This document shows positions 44,467-56,979 of a stretch of 64,000 nt of DNA, in pieces. The position numbers and the translations under genes are program-made. The DNA is taken from contig JASDFA010000003.1 in the NCBI GenBank assembly GCA_035772735.1, positions 34,278,001-34,342,000 of the forward strand, read 5' to 3'. Within the stretch, counting starts at the first letter, position 1. The number at the start of each line of letters is the position of its first letter. Below the pieces are notes generated by a model that saw only the letters and a program-made list of their open reading frames with translations, was not told where the DNA came from and searched no databases. The stretch is from Datura wrightii (lineage: Eukaryota > Streptophyta > Magnoliopsida > Solanales > Solanaceae).

Positions 44467-46019
44467 GTATTTCTAGATGAAGAGACGGTATTTCTGCAAG
44501 GATGACGTTAGTGATCGCACTTATAGAAATAAACTAAAATAACAAAAACTATTCTAAGAGTGAACTGAGAAACAAGATAAAAAAACATCATTTAAAGAAC
44601 CATCAGCATCGGCGAAGCACAGGCGAGTGGTAAGAGGAATCCCCTGACCGCCGTTGACTCGCCCATGTGGAATAGAAAACTGAGTAAACTAAGAGTGTGT
44701 CGGTGACCGGGGAGCGAGTCGCCGATCCTAATTCATGAACTGCTAATGTAACGCAGGATCTAATCAGTGGCCTGAAGCCATTTTTAAAAGTGGATCAGCG
44801 TTCCATCGGCGTATCACCGAACCTCATCATCCCCAAATAAAATGTAAACAACTCAAAGGCACCCATGAACAAACACCAACACTCATCTTGATGGAAATAA
44901 CACTACTACACCTTAAAAAAAATCACATGACGATTTTCCCTTAAGAATAGCGTCACTCAGTCTATCATCGGGCAAAACATTGCATTTCATTCCGATTGGG
45001 TTACTTGGACTTCACCCATTTAAAATTCATACTTCTATAACACTTATTCCCCCTTAATTTCAACAAACAAAGCATATTCATGAATCCAATAGGATAGGAA
45101 AGCATTAAGAATGAAATAATAATGAGCCATTGATGAAATCATAACAAGGACATGGAAACTTTACCACAATGTTGTAATGCTTGCACACTTGAGCTTGAAA
45201 AGATTAACAACTTTCAACAATGGAACTTCAGAGGATGTGTAGTGGAGAAAGAAAATGTGAGAGTAGTGAGTGTGTTAGTGAAAGGAGGGAGAGGTTTTAT
45301 AGGTGGGAAGGTGGAAGTTTTATAGGTTGAGGAGAAGGTGGAGAGTTAATGTGTTGGTGTGTTGGTGGAAAGTTGAGATGTGTAAACGTGGGAAAGTGGA
45401 AAGATGAGAAAGAGGAAAATATGAGGAAGTGGAAATGTTGGGTAGTGGAGAGACAAAAAGGGTATGAAAAAAAGGTGAAAAGAGGGAACTAAGAGAATAT
45501 TGTGGAGAGTAGGGCGGCTCAGCTCGTATTTAGGATTAGGTGGGTTCACTCTTAATTTAAATTCTAAGACAAACTTGTACCTTGACCGGCGATGCATCGA
45601 CAGTTCACCAAAATAAATCGGCGTTCTACCGCTTTACCTTCTTTCCCGAGTATTTGTGCCCAGTTCACTGCATCTTAGCAGGCGACTTACCGGAGGTTCG
45701 CAAATTGGATCAGCGATTCGCGGGTGACTCGCCACTGAGGTGCCAAAGCTTTAGGTAGTCTGTGTTGTCACGGCGACCCACTGGCGGTCCATTTTTATGC
45801 ATTGGCATTTTGTCGGCGGGTCCGCTGGTTAATGCTCAAAGTCCCAACCTTCTATTTTCACTTATCTTGAAGTGGCGGTTTTCTCTTCTGGATCGACGAA
45901 TCGCCGGTTCAGCATAATTCTGCCCTATTTTGGACTTTTTTTCTTTGTTCCTCACTTCATAGCTTCCACAAAAAACAAAAACAAAAACAACAAAGACATA
46001 AAATCAATCCACTAAACAA
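44467..46019 (-). promoter_or_regulatory. spacer of F with inverted repeats and two TATA boxes
   Basis: Inverted CGGCG / CGCCG-type words cluster at about 45580-45910 and 44600-44850. Two minus-strand TATAAAA boxes lie at 45295-45301 and 45318-45324 within a duplicated CCTATAAAAC context, about 830 bp before the ORF start. The layout and spacing equal those in C. Promoter activity is inferred, not shown. Confidence 0.5.
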
Positions 46020-46035
46020 TTGGGTTTCCTCCTAA
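46020..46035 (-). other. decayed AGGCAA-type hairpin (copy in F)
   Basis: Minus strand TTAGG-AGGAAA-CCCAA: the stem has one mismatch and the loop one change, fitting a decayed copy. Confidence 0.5.
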
Positions 46036-46099
46036 GAAACACCGTAGTTAATGTCGTGGAACGATGTAGATCTCATTCAACAACTCTTTGTCGATGGAT

Positions 46100-48490
46100 C
46101 ATCCTCCGACTCCATCTCCTTCACCTAAAGTCCTTTGTCCTCATCCTCATTTTGCAACACGCCTATTACCTTGCATTCAGAGGGAGTTTCAACTGATGGG
46201 AAAACCTTGAAAGTGACTTCTTCACATCCCACCCTAAATTGAGCTCCCCAAGCTCCACGTCAACCACAGCTCTCCCCGTAGCTAGCAATGGTCTCACCAA
46301 AATAATGGGTACCTCCACATCCATCTCATAATCATGGACTACAAAATCAGTAGATAAGATTAATTTATCCACCCTTACCAACACATCTTCTAACACCCCC
46401 ACCGATTTTTTAATGGACCTATCCTCCATGAGCACCCTCATCAATGTAGGCTTTGTACTTCAAAGTCCCAACTTCTTGAAAATGAGTAGGGGCATTAAGT
46501 TTATGCTGACACCAAGATCGCATAGAGCTTTTTTAAACACACATATCCCAATTGTACAGGGGATTGTGAAAGCTCCTAGTCTTCTCGCTTGGGGGCAAGG
46601 TTACTCATCATCGCTGTGCTACAATGGTGCATTTTCTCTCCACTACCTACATCAACTACCTTCTTTTTCTTCAGCAATTCTTTCATGAACTTCGCATATC
46701 TTGGCATTTGGAGAAGAGCATCCACTAATAGTATATTGATGGACAACTTGCTAAATATATCAACAAATATGCTGAACTGGTTGTCCTTCTTTTTCTTGGC
46801 CAACCATTATGGATAAGGAGGTGGGGCTCTTGCTTCAACCTTGTCATCATTTGGGGCCTTCATGCCTGCCTCATCTTCATCAGCATGTAAGGGGATGTCA
46901 TCATCCTTCCCCTCGCCTTCCTCTTCATTCTTTGCCTCATTCCTTAGTGTTTTTGGCATCTCGTTGAATCCATTTTCCTCATCTTATTTTGGGTCATTAA
47001 CCTCTTTACACCTCAATGGTGCATCTCTAATCACTTTGCCACTCCTAGTGAAAATAGCCATGCATTGACTATCTTCCATTGGATTCGACATTGTGTCACC
47101 AGGAAGCATTCCCTTAATTCGGGGGTTCATTTGAGCCGACAAGTGATTCATTTGGGCTTCCAAATGCTTGATGGAGGCTGAATGTGAGCTCACTATTTGG
47201 GAAATGTTAGACACCTCCCCTCTTAACTCTTTAACCCTGCTCTTAGTTGACTCTACCTTCTTTAGGACTCTTGATAGCATTTCCTCAATTTTTGAACTAC
47301 CCCTGTCACTCACACCTAGCTGACTGTGGGATTTTCCAACTTTTGGAGGGGGAACATACGGGTTTGAACTTCGATGATAGTGGTTGCTCTCTTGAGTCTG
47401 TTCTCTATTTCCCCATCTTTCATTTCTTTTGGGCCTCCCTTGTGGATCACAATTTCTCCAGCCTTGATTTTCATCCCTTAGGCGCCAAGGGCCTTGATTG
47501 GTTCCTTGAAATCTAGGTCTAGGATCTCCCATTCAGTTTCCCATGTATTGACATTCTTACTCATATCTTGGTGGTGATGATTCCCCATCATATTGCAAAG
47601 GATCTTGCATACCTGCAACATTTACCACTTTGGGCCCTATCCCCATTACATGCTTTGTCATTAATTCCAGTTGTGTCATCATCTTAGCAAGATTCTCCTC
47701 CCGCTCTTCATCCCTTTTTCGCCATTCAGTCGCCAATGCACTAGAGTTGATCTCATGTGTAGATATATTTGTCTCTCACGTGTGCCAAGCCCTATTGGTT
47801 TTTGTCATTCTGTCCAGAAGGGCTTTGGCCAACCCATATGTTTGATCCATAATAGACCCTCCAGCTAAATTGTTGGCCACAGAATTATTGATGGAATCAA
47901 GGGCTCTGTAGCATCTTTGGAGAAGCTCTCCTTCTGGAAGTCCATCATTGGGACAAAGAGCAACCTTCTTTTTGAACCTTGGCCATGCCTCAAGCAAAGG
48001 CTCTCCCAGCTCTTTCCTGAAATTTATGATGTCATCCCTCAGTTGCAGCATCTTCAATGGGGGGAAAAACAATCCAAGAAGGCCTTGGTTAACTCTTGCC
48101 GAGATGTAATACAACTAGGGGGAAACTCTTCCAACCACATCGTTGCTTCTCCCATTAGAGAGAATAGGAAAAGCCTTAGTCTGATAGACTCTTGATTTAT
48201 GTTTGTGATGTGGAAGGGCTGGCACATCTCCAAGAAATTTCTCAAACGCCGATTAGCATTTTCACTTGGTTTACCGCCAAACAGTCCCTGCATTTGCAGC
48301 AAATGCAACATGGTTCTTGTGACATGAAATGCAGCATTCCCTACCATAGGTGGGTAGGTTAATGGCTTCTGCAATCTCCAGCATCACTGGATTATCCTCG
48401 TTGTGCTCCATGTTACCTTCCATTGAGCTATCCCCTACTTGGGAGTGATGACTCATGTGGTTGCAAGATCGAAACAACACAACAAAAATC
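46100..48490 (-). pseudogene. gag-protease polyprotein pseudogene of element F
   Basis: Gag starts near 48490 (CNHMSHHSQVGDSSMEGNMEHNEDN). The core region (LLQMQGLFGGKPSENANRRLRNF, LRLFLFSLMGEATMWLEE, FFPPLKMLQLRDDIINF) spans about 48320-47990. A basic Asn/Gln-rich stretch (47532-47350), a coiled region, and LPGDTMSNPMEDSQCMA with TRSGK follow. The protease active site reads CDLGVSINLMP (Ala to Val against C and D; about 46525), with VPIILVRPLLATGRAVVDVELGEL. No CCHC knuckle is visible. Frameshifts and stops occur in several places, and no RT follows. Confidence 0.78.
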
Positions 48491-48550
48491 ACGTCAAGGA
48501 TCTACAATGCAAAACTATTTCAACTTAATAATCAACACAAGAATATCAAG

Positions 48551-48568
48551 TGTTTGTCCCCCGCGCCA
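48551..48568 (-). other. primer-binding site of element F (tRNA-Asp type, decayed)
   Basis: Minus strand TGGCGCGGGGGACAAACA keeps the TGGCGC start and a GGGGA core but lacks several middle bases compared with D. Confidence 0.6.
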
Positions 48569-48572
48569 TTTT

Positions 48573-50116
48573 TGATAACATAAAAAATATACTCGTCATA
48601 AGAAGGATATACACAGCCGAAGTATCAAAACAAGTAACTGACGGGTGTAGGTGTCGAATCCCACCAGGACTAGTGAGTGATAATTACAAGTGTCGGTTGA
48701 GAAATTGAAGTTATCTTGCACTACTTAGAGTTAACATAAAAAAAATAAATTGGGGGAGGTTGGTATTTATAGAGGATTATAATTGGTAAATCAAAATCAG
48801 CAAGGTTGTCAACAAGAATGTGAAAGACTAGAGGTGTGATGTAGATGATATACTAACTAGATAGGGACACACTAGTTCTACTTATAAGCTCAATTAGTGT
48901 AACTAATCTTGGGAAATGGGTAATTACAGCTTTTCAGCCCTATAAATACCTCTTAATAGAGTTTTATTAAACCTCTAGCAACTATTAGCTCAACCTGATC
49001 AGATTTGGATTAGTAGCTGCACTAATTTCTATCGATTAGATACTAATTAGGAGTGAGAATGCAATCGTGGCTATTTCTAGCGCAATTTCACAATCACTCA
49101 TCCATAACCACCATTAATTCTCTTCCAATACTTAATTATTCTTTTACAAGTAACAATCAAGTAAGAACAAATAGACCCACATCAGAATTAATGGATCTTC
49201 CATTATAGGTTGAAGAGAATCTAACAAATTTATACTTATTTAAATAACATGAAGATGACTCTAGCAATATCCACTCTAATTAACTATTCATCATCACTCA
49301 CCTCTAGTTAATGATTTAGGTACTCATGATTAAGAAATTCAAAAATACATTCAACAATAAACTCATTGAATATAATAACAAGAGTAGTAAAATCAAATTC
49401 ACAAATAGTCTCCAACAATGGTTGTACCTTACTATTAAGAAGAAGAAGTAGAGAATAGTACTTTTCAAAGTCTACCAATCAAAATTTCCTTTTCTCTGCT
49501 AAAGTAATGTTCTAAAGCTATGAAAGGAAAAAGATTATGTGATATGCTCTACTATGATCTCCCCTCTATACACAATACTTTCTCTAGACTTTATATCCAA
49601 GAAATAGGGCATCTTCTCTCTTTTACCATGCTGGACAATTTTTCCCTTGAGCAACGTTCTGGAATCAGCGGAGGCACCGGCGGTTTGCTGGTTCAAATTC
49701 GTGAACTACTGGGTACATTATCTGAGCCATCACTAAACTCCAGTGAGCATCGGCGGTTCATTTGGTTTTTAGCAGATCTCAATCCGTGAACCGCCGAGTC
49801 TTTGTTCTTCACTCCAGAAAATCAGATATCATTCGGTGACTGGACCAACGAGTCACCTTTGGCCACTCCCATTTCATCAGTGGCATTTTCCCTCAAAGGT
49901 AGTGATAATTGGTCTTTGACAGGCGTTTCGCCGGTTATCATCGGTAGACCGCCGATTTGATCTCACTTCTTTTTGCTCCATTTTTGCTCTTTTCTACACA
50001 TTTAGGTATCTGCACACAACAAATGCAAAAAGGGCATAAAAACTATAATCAACTCAATAGCTAAGCAAAAACTCAAGCTTAAGAGCCTAATGAGTTGGTA
50101 AATTACCAACTCATCA
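48573..50116 (-). repeat. 5' LTR of element F
   Basis: 1,544 bp, plus-strand ends TGATAAC...ACTCATCA. The perfect terminal inverted repeat ATGAGTTGGTAA / TTACCAACTCAT is at 50090-50114, 2 bp from the end. The U3 contains CGGCGG / GTGAACCGCCG words similar to the spacer. Confidence 0.88.
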
Positions 50117-50430
50117 GTTGCCCTCAGAATTGGCTTCATGACATCTAATTTTCGATGTGTCACTCTTGAAGAAGTGGATAGGTGATCCATCTTTTGTTCT
50201 CCCTATAGATAGTGTAGGTGTGAAGGAGGGACTTGGATATGAAGAGGTTCCGATTGAAATCCTTGATCATTAGGTTCAGAAGTTAAGAAACAAGGAACTA
50301 GATTCAGTAAAGGTATTGTGGAGGAATTAGTATGATGAAGTTGTTATGTGGGAAGCTAAAGTAGATATGATGGATAAATACCCACATCTATTCCCTTCCA
50401 ATTTAGTTCCAGCTTGAGGTATCAGTTTAT
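50117..50430 (+). pseudogene. Tekay chromodomain remnant of element H
   Basis: Starts at a LALRIGF-like word. VSLLKKWIGDPSFVLPIDSVGV, then YEEVPIEILDH-VQKLRNKELDSVKVLWRN and YPHLF, identify the linker and chromodomain. A stop replaces the residue after ILDH. Confidence 0.78.
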
Positions 50431-50662
50431 TTCTTAGTACTCTATTCAATTTCATGTTTAGTTCATGTGCCCGAGTTTCTTTCATATTAATATATGTATA
50501 TGTGATTTATGAATTCAGTTCATTCATGCATTTCAATTCGGAGTCAGTCAGTCCATCAGTTTTTAGCTTTAGATGCTCAGTATTTGAGATGTCAGTTATA
50601 TTACCCAGTTTTTCAGTATGTTCATTCACATTCAAGGATGAAAATTCCCAAGAGGGAGATAT
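50431..50662 (+). other. 3' UTR and polypurine tract of element H
   Basis: Same layout as in E and I, ending with CCAAGAGGGAGATAT. Confidence 0.75.
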
Positions 50663-52821
50663 TTTAATATCCCAAAAGCCCTAAGATCAGATCCGAGGGT
50701 TTAAACATAGAAAATAAAAATTTTGCACCAGGTCACAAGATGAGTCTTCCAGTGACTCATGAGGAGACTTCAAAAGTCGTTAAGTTACTCAACTAGTGGA
50801 GGAAGAGTTGGCTAAGATTTGTGGTCCGAGGATGACCAAGAGAGAAGTAACGACTTGTAGTAACGACAGCGAGTCGTGGAGTTTGCCGTGGTTAGGAGCT
50901 GGCATTGATGATGAATTTATGGCAATGTTCTCAACGACTGGGTCACCACGAGTCATAGTGCACCTCGTGGTGACTGGTAGTGTATGTTTTCCATTGTTTG
51001 CAACGGGAGCAAGTAACGATTCGTCGTCATGGGTAACGACTCGTCTAGTCTCTCGTTGGGACTGGCAGTGTGATTTTTCAGTGAATTTATTAAGCATTCT
51101 CCATAATTCCTAAGCTCTTAAGTCCTAAACCAAATCATTTTAAGCTAAGTTAGAAGGGTTTCAAGGATACTTAGCCTATTCGAAACCTTCGCATTCCATG
51201 CATGCAAGATTAAGGAGGCCATTGAAGATCAAACTAGAGGATTCTTTAGGTTCTTCCTCAATTCCCTTGGATTCTCAAGAGAGATGGTGAAATACAAAGT
51301 ACCCAAGTATGTGGGGTTATGAATGGGGGTATTCCTTCACTCCCATTCCCAAATGCTCTCCTAAATTCTCTAAGTATCTACCGTGGGTAAATTCTCTTCA
51401 CGTTTCTAATTTTTTTTCAATATTTATGGGTATTTTTTATAATATTTTAAAATTACAAATTGATGATTTCAAAGTCTTACAATTATAAATGCCCAATTAC
51501 AAAAGTTCATGAAATATTGAGATTATGATCTATGTTTTCAAGTATGATATGATGTATATGATGAAAATATAATTTCAAATTACTCATGTCTATATTCATG
51601 ATTTTTACAATCTCAAAGAATGTATAAATTTGGGCCCAATGATCAAGTATGTTTCATGATTTACTTCAATTTCATGTTATCAGCTTACCACATGGTTTTG
51701 GAGTCTAGACTCTCACTTTTCAACTTGTGGTATGGTTGAGCCAAGGCTCCTCATGAAATGTTTTTAGATTATGCATGTATGATTATGATTTAGCTTCGTC
51801 GCAAGATGATGGTTCAACATCATTGAAAAATGATGGAGAGCATACGCATGTTTTTGGGAGTAGTGTGTAGTAGCAAGTAGGCTAAGGGTTTAGTAAACCC
51901 TGTGCCTTAGAACCACATGGCAACATAGGTATGTTCAAATTATTTGGGACCTCCTTTGTGAGCTTCCCCAGCCCCAAAGGAGCCTTCAGCTTGATATTGA
52001 TATCATGGTAGCACCCTTAGCCTTGGAAAGGCTTTGGACGTCTCTGCCTACTTAAGTGTAATAGTTGAGACCATGTAAGCTCTATCGTGGTAAAGTCAGT
52101 TATATGACGAGTCTCCCATTGTTCCTCATGATTTACAATTATGCATGTTCATCAGCTATGATATTATGTTTTCAGCAGGTTTGACCCAATGTTCAGTTTT
52201 ACTTATGATTATTAGTTTCAGCTTTGGGTCATTTGAATCAGTCATGATACTCATTTATGTTAAAATCATGTTTTTAGATGATAGCATGCAAATCTTTCTC
52301 TCTAAATATTATCTTGAATATATGTTTATGATATGCATGATTTTAGTTTTACTTAGCGCCTTTACTTACCTTGCATACTCAGTACATTCCAAGTACTGAT
52401 TGCATACTCTATGTTATATCATTTCATGATACATGCTCGGACGTTCAGGATCAATTCCGCTGCTACCCAGATTCTTAAGGTCAGCATTGCTCAGTCTATT
52501 TAGTGAACCATCATCCTTAGAGGACCTTCTTATCAGCTTGTTATCAATACTTTCAGTTTCAGCTTGTTAGTGAGTTAGTTGGGGGTCTTGTCCCATTACT
52601 CATTAGGTTATAGAGGTTTATCAGATATAGCATGTATTCAGCTTCGGATCATTATTATGTTTTCCGTTTTTCAGATATTATTGGATTTTCTGACTTTTGC
52701 TATTTCAAATGTTACTTTCCGCATTTATTTATGTTGAGCTTAGTTATCATGCACTTTCCAAGGGTTGACTTGGACCCTCTCGGGGTTCTTTGTCCCATGT
52801 CTCTATCCGGGCCTATATTCG
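50663..52821 (+). repeat. 3' LTR of element H (all but last 10 bp)
   Basis: Starts TTTAATATCCC, a mutated TGTAATACCCC. Body words match LTR2. It is cut at CCTATATTCG by element I. Confidence 0.82.
52817..52821 (+). repeat. target-site duplication of element I, left
   Basis: ATTCG; the right copy at 62330-62334 is ATTTG (one C to T difference). Confidence 0.78.
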
Positions 52822-53007
52822 TATAGTACCCGGAAGCCAAGAATCATACCCGAGAGTCAAAATGGGGAAAATGCTAAACTAGTGTTGCAGGCACAAAACG
52901 AGTCGTTGGATGACTCGTGAGGACAACCCACACTTGTCAGGTGACTCGTGGGGAGGTCAGGAAAAGAATTGGGAAGTTGGAGGAAAAGGGGTCCCCATAG
53001 GCGTGGG

Positions 53008-53038
53008 AACGACTCGTGGTCAGACACCACGAGTCGTT
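53008..53038. other. U3 inverted repeat of element I
   Basis: Perfect 13-bp arms AACGACTCGTGGT / ACCACGAGTCGTT with a 5-nt spacer. The 3' LTR copy has mismatches. Confidence 0.88.
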
Positions 53039-53201
53039 AGGTCAGCCATGGGGTAAGCGAGAAGGAAAATAGAAGAAGGCAGGACAGTGCATTTAACGAA
53101 AGATGACCATGACTTGTTGGGTGTGGTAACGAGTTGTGGTGTCAGTCGTGGGGTGATATTGGTGTGAAGTGATGAAGTTGAAGTAGTGCACTTGACGATT
53201 A

Positions 53202-53222
53202 GTGACCACGAGTCGTGGTCAC
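53202..53222. other. U3 palindrome of element I
   Basis: GTGACCACGA / TCGTGGTCAC, 10-bp perfect arms around a single G. Confidence 0.88.
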
Positions 53223-55025
53223 CCCTAACGAGTCGTTATGTCAGTCGTTATGAGCCTAGGAGATCAAGCAGGCAGTGTAATCGACGGGCAACATGACGAG
53301 TCATTGGCCCTAGTGATGAGTTGTTAGGTCGTCCGTTAGGACCACAAGACAGTTAAATTCTATGATTTAAGTAAGGGCTTTATTATAATTCCTAAGTCCT
53401 AGGGGCCTATACTACATCTTTATAAAATCAGAAAGGGTGTTCAAGAGGGAATAGACTAGCCTAAGTCCTCATTCATGCATGCAACGGTTTGGGAAGGTGA
53501 TAGAAGGGTGATCTATGTGATTTCAAGGTGTTCTTCATCGATTTTCTCCTGGGAAATCTAGTAGATTGTAGAATAAGTTGTTTTCAGGTATGTAAGGCTG
53601 TCAATGGGTGTTACCTTTCACACACATGCCAATCCTCTACGATTTTATGAAAATTCTACCAAAAGGTTTATGGGGTTTTGAAGTAGATTTACATAAAAGC
53701 TAATGATTGTTAATGGACTTTGTTATTTTTGAATCTTATCATATTCTAAAGGTTTTTGATCAACTTTTGTTATTCAAATTATTTATAATGTTATCGATTT
53801 CAATTTCTTTTGAATTTAGCCTAATTATGGATGGACCATGATGAATCGATTTATGATCTACTTTTCCTATAATGATATTTACAAGACCAGCATGAATTAT
53901 GGTTTAAATTACGGATTTTATCAATACACATCATAATTTTATGAATTTCAAGCTATATGTTTGATTTACAAGTATGTATGAACTCTATGATTCATGAATT
54001 ATGTTTTGGCCGACTCACGGGCCCTATGTCATGGCTAGTTCACGTATGTACAAGCATGTTTAAGATTATCATGATTTAACTAGCCCATGAATTCATATTT
54101 GTTATACTATGAGTATTATACATGTTTTGGGAGTAGTATCGAACACTGAGTACGTTCTGGGCTCAGGTTAAGCCCTGGATGTTGGGACCTCCCCTCTGAC
54201 TGTCCCCAGCCAAAATGGCCCTTTTCATGGTGATATCACGCCCTTTAATGGTTTTACCCTTGGCAATGTACAAACGACCTCCCAACTAGGTGTACAGGTC
54301 GGACTTAATATGTGCTCATATGGGGTATGTCAGTTAAGAGAATCTTCCACTGTTCCTCATGATTTATGAATTCTTATGAATATGTATTTTGTCTCAACTC
54401 ATGATTAAGTTAAGCTTTTCCTCCAATGATTATGATTATGTTGTATTAAGAATGTTTTTGAAAACCTTGAGCCTTATGTTATATTACGATGTTTACGATA
54501 TGAGCATGATGTCCTACTCTTATGATCATTTATGAGTTTTAAATATTTTAAATGTCTGTTTCACTTACCCTGCATACTCGGTACATTCCACATACTGACC
54601 ACATACTTTCCATGCTGTATCATTTCATGATACAGGACCCAGCTCTCAAGCTCACCCACATCCTTAGATCATCTCAGAGTTTGCTTTTAGCGTTTGGTGA
54701 GTCCTCATGTTTCGAGGGCTATTTGATAGACATGTTGCTAATTTATGTTTTAGTAAATGTTCGGGATAGTTGGGGGTGTTGTCCCATCAACCCATCATTT
54801 TAGTAGAGGATTTCAGACAAAGTATAGAATTTAGCTTATGTATGTCTAAGTGATTCTGCCGGTTTGGTATGTCATGATTCAATATGTTTCCGATATGCTT
54901 TATGTTAAGTCTTTCGCTCATGTGAATGAATTAGTTGTATGCTAATGGCATGGATCGACTTAGGGTCTCTCGGGGCTCCTTGTCCCGTGTCTACGATTCG
55001 GGTGTACGTTCAAGTCTTGACAAAC

Positions 55026-55040
55026 TTGATATCAGAGCCA
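55026..55040 (+). other. primer-binding site of element I (tRNA-iMet type)
   Basis: TTGATATCAGAGCCA: one change from TTGGTATCAGAGCCA. Confidence 0.85.
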
Positions 55041-55229
55041 TAGGCTTGAAGTGACCTAGGGTGTCTGAAAACCGTGTTAAGTAGAGTCTTTTTAATGGGT
55101 GTGAAGCGCACCACACTCATGATGAAGAGGCTATGAGATGTTTAGGAAATGTTCCCTTCTTTCATGATCTATGTCGTGCGATGAAAGTCCTTTACCCTTT
55201 TAATTCATGCTATTTGCATTTGCAAAATC

Positions 55230-56340
55230 ATGCCTCCATGAAGAGTGAACGCTAAAAAAAATAATAATGGCAATGATCATGAGAGTGCCAATGGTGATGA
55301 GCATCAGCCAGCCCCACCTGCTCATGAGGAGCACGCACCAGAGCTAGTTGTCCATGCTGAATTTAGGGTGGCGATTCAGATGCTGGCATAGGCTATGGCT
55401 GCCCAGGTTCATAATTAGACGCTGGCGCATTACCCTCAGAATGGGAATGCGGCGGCAGCTAAGGTGAGGGATTTCTTAAGGATGATCCCTCCTGAGTTCA
55501 TAGGGCCGAAGGTGGATGAGGATCAACATGATTTCATTGAGGAGATTCTGAAGATCACCCAGGTTATGGGGGTGAACAATGGGGAGTGTGTTCACTTGAG
55601 CTCCTATTACCTTAAGGGTGTGGCTCACATATGGTTCAAGCAGTGGAGAGATGCCTGGGCAGTGGGTGCAGGCCCGATAGGTTGGGAAGAGTTCCACGTG
55701 GCATTTTCGATCAGTTCTTCCCTCAGGAGATGAGGGAGCACAAGGCGGTCGAGTTTGTTAATTTGAAATAGGGTAACATGTCCGTTTAGTAGTACGCATT
55801 GGAGTTCACCCGATTATCCAAGTATGCTCCAGAGTTGGTGGCAGACCAGAGGGCTCGGGTGAGTCATTTTGTGCATGTAGTGGCGGATTATTTGGATAAG
55901 GATTGTAGGATCACCTTGCTACATCGGGATATTTACTTTCCCCACATCGTGTTACATGCTCAGCAGATGGAGTCGGTCTACCGGAGGTAGAGGGAGTCCA
56001 AGAGGGCCAGGACTGACAGCCACAGGGCTTCTCAGGTCAAGAAAGGGGGTGGATAGCATCAGCAGTCCCAACATAGTTCTATTCCTTCAGGTCCATCATC
56101 GGCCAGCACGCCATCTAGATTAAGAGGAGATCGGAGGAGCATAGCTTCAGAGTCGAGAGGCTAGGGTAGCATGCAGATGGAGCGCTTTTTCCCAGTTTGT
56201 GCGGGTGCGGTAAGAATCACCCCGGGAGGTTCTTAGTTGGCTTGGATGCATGCTTCGGGTGTGGCAAACCCGAACACTGACTTAAGGATTGCACCTCAGC
56301 CAGATCAGGGGTCGGTGGAGACCGGGTGACAGTAGCTAGT
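55230..56340 (+). pseudogene. Tekay gag pseudogene of element I
   Basis: ATG at 55230. The capsid core has VRDFLRMIPPEFIG, YYLKGVAHIWFKQWRDAW and WEEFHVAF (55464-55715), a frameshift near 55715, then FFPQEMREHKAVEFVNL and ALEFTRLSKYAPELVADQRARVSHFV (to about 55990). The zinc knuckle at 56251-56292 reads CFGCGKPEH-stop-LKDC: the residue after His, normally Arg, is TGA, consistent with CGA to TGA deamination. Further TAG/TAA stops lie at about 55390-55420 and 55770-55790. Confidence 0.88.
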
Positions 56341-56460
56341 TTTTTTGCTCCAGCAGCACATCCTCCTTAGCATGGTGCCTCGACTAGTGCAGCAGGCGGT
56401 CAGCGACAAAATAGGTTTTATGCTTTGGTATCCCGCTAGGAGGAGGAGGCTTCACCAGAT

Positions 56461-56793
56461 GTGGTAACTGGTATGTTGCAAGTCTTCCATATTGATTCTT
56501 ATGCCATGTTAGATCCAGGAGCTACCCTGTCTTTTGTTACCCCTTATATTGCTAGTAGTTTTGGATTTAGCCCTGAAATCCTATCAGACCCATTCTTAGT
56601 CTCGACTCCAATTAGTGATTCAATTGTAGCTAGACGGTTTTATAGCGGTTGCCCCATTACAGTATTGCATAAGATCGCCTCTGTAGACTTAGTAGAGTTA
56701 GCTATGACTGACTTTGACATCATTTTGGGCATGTATTGGTTGTTTTCATGCTATGCTTCGATTAATTGTAGGACCTGTGCAGTGGAATTTTGA
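56461..56793 (+). pseudogene. Tekay aspartic protease region of element I
   Basis: An open stretch of 110 codons. The active site is in AMLDPGATLSFVTPYIA, and FDIILGMYWL is the downstream flap/dimer motif (LG.DWL-type). Upstream joining sequence contains stops (for example at 56438). It would mature gag and pol products. Confidence 0.85.
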
Positions 56794-56979
56794 TTTTCGG
56801 GAGAGTTAGTGTTGGAGTGGAAGGGAAAGTTAGTTATACCACGCAGTCGGTTTATTTAATGTCTTAAGGCTAGGAAAATGATTTCTAAGGGCTGCATGTA
56901 TCACCTAGTTAGGGTTAAGGATGTTGACTCCGATACCCCAACTATCTAGTCAGTTCTGGTGGTGTGTGAGTATCCGAAG

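Larger units (their letters stand above)
22443..50116 (-). mobile_element. Element F: Athila/Tat-like element without RT or integrase, carrying nested E and D
   Basis: A relative of C. The 5' LTR (48573-50116) is complete, while the 3' LTR keeps only about 290 bp (22443-22735). Internal order on the minus strand: primer site, gag-protease, hairpin, TATA-bearing spacer, env-position ORF, PPT-like tract, 3' UTR. The 3' UTR is split by E at 23068/41394. With E and D removed, F is about 9.35 kb. F interrupts the chromodomain of Tekay element H at 50117. Its left flank is lost, so no TSD can be checked. Confidence 0.82.
52822..55022 (+). repeat. 5' LTR of element I
   Basis: Starts TATAGTACCC and ends TCTTGACA. 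The U3 has perfect inverted repeats (53008-53038, 53202-53222). It lacks about 30 bp present in the 3' LTR near 61459-61488, just before GTTGGGACCTCCC (54182). Confidence 0.9.

Noticed and set aside
52890..53345. CRISPR-like array of repeated ACGAGTCGTGG words
   Set aside because: Spacing and repeats are irregular, the setting is a plant retrotransposon LTR, and no cas-like gene exists.
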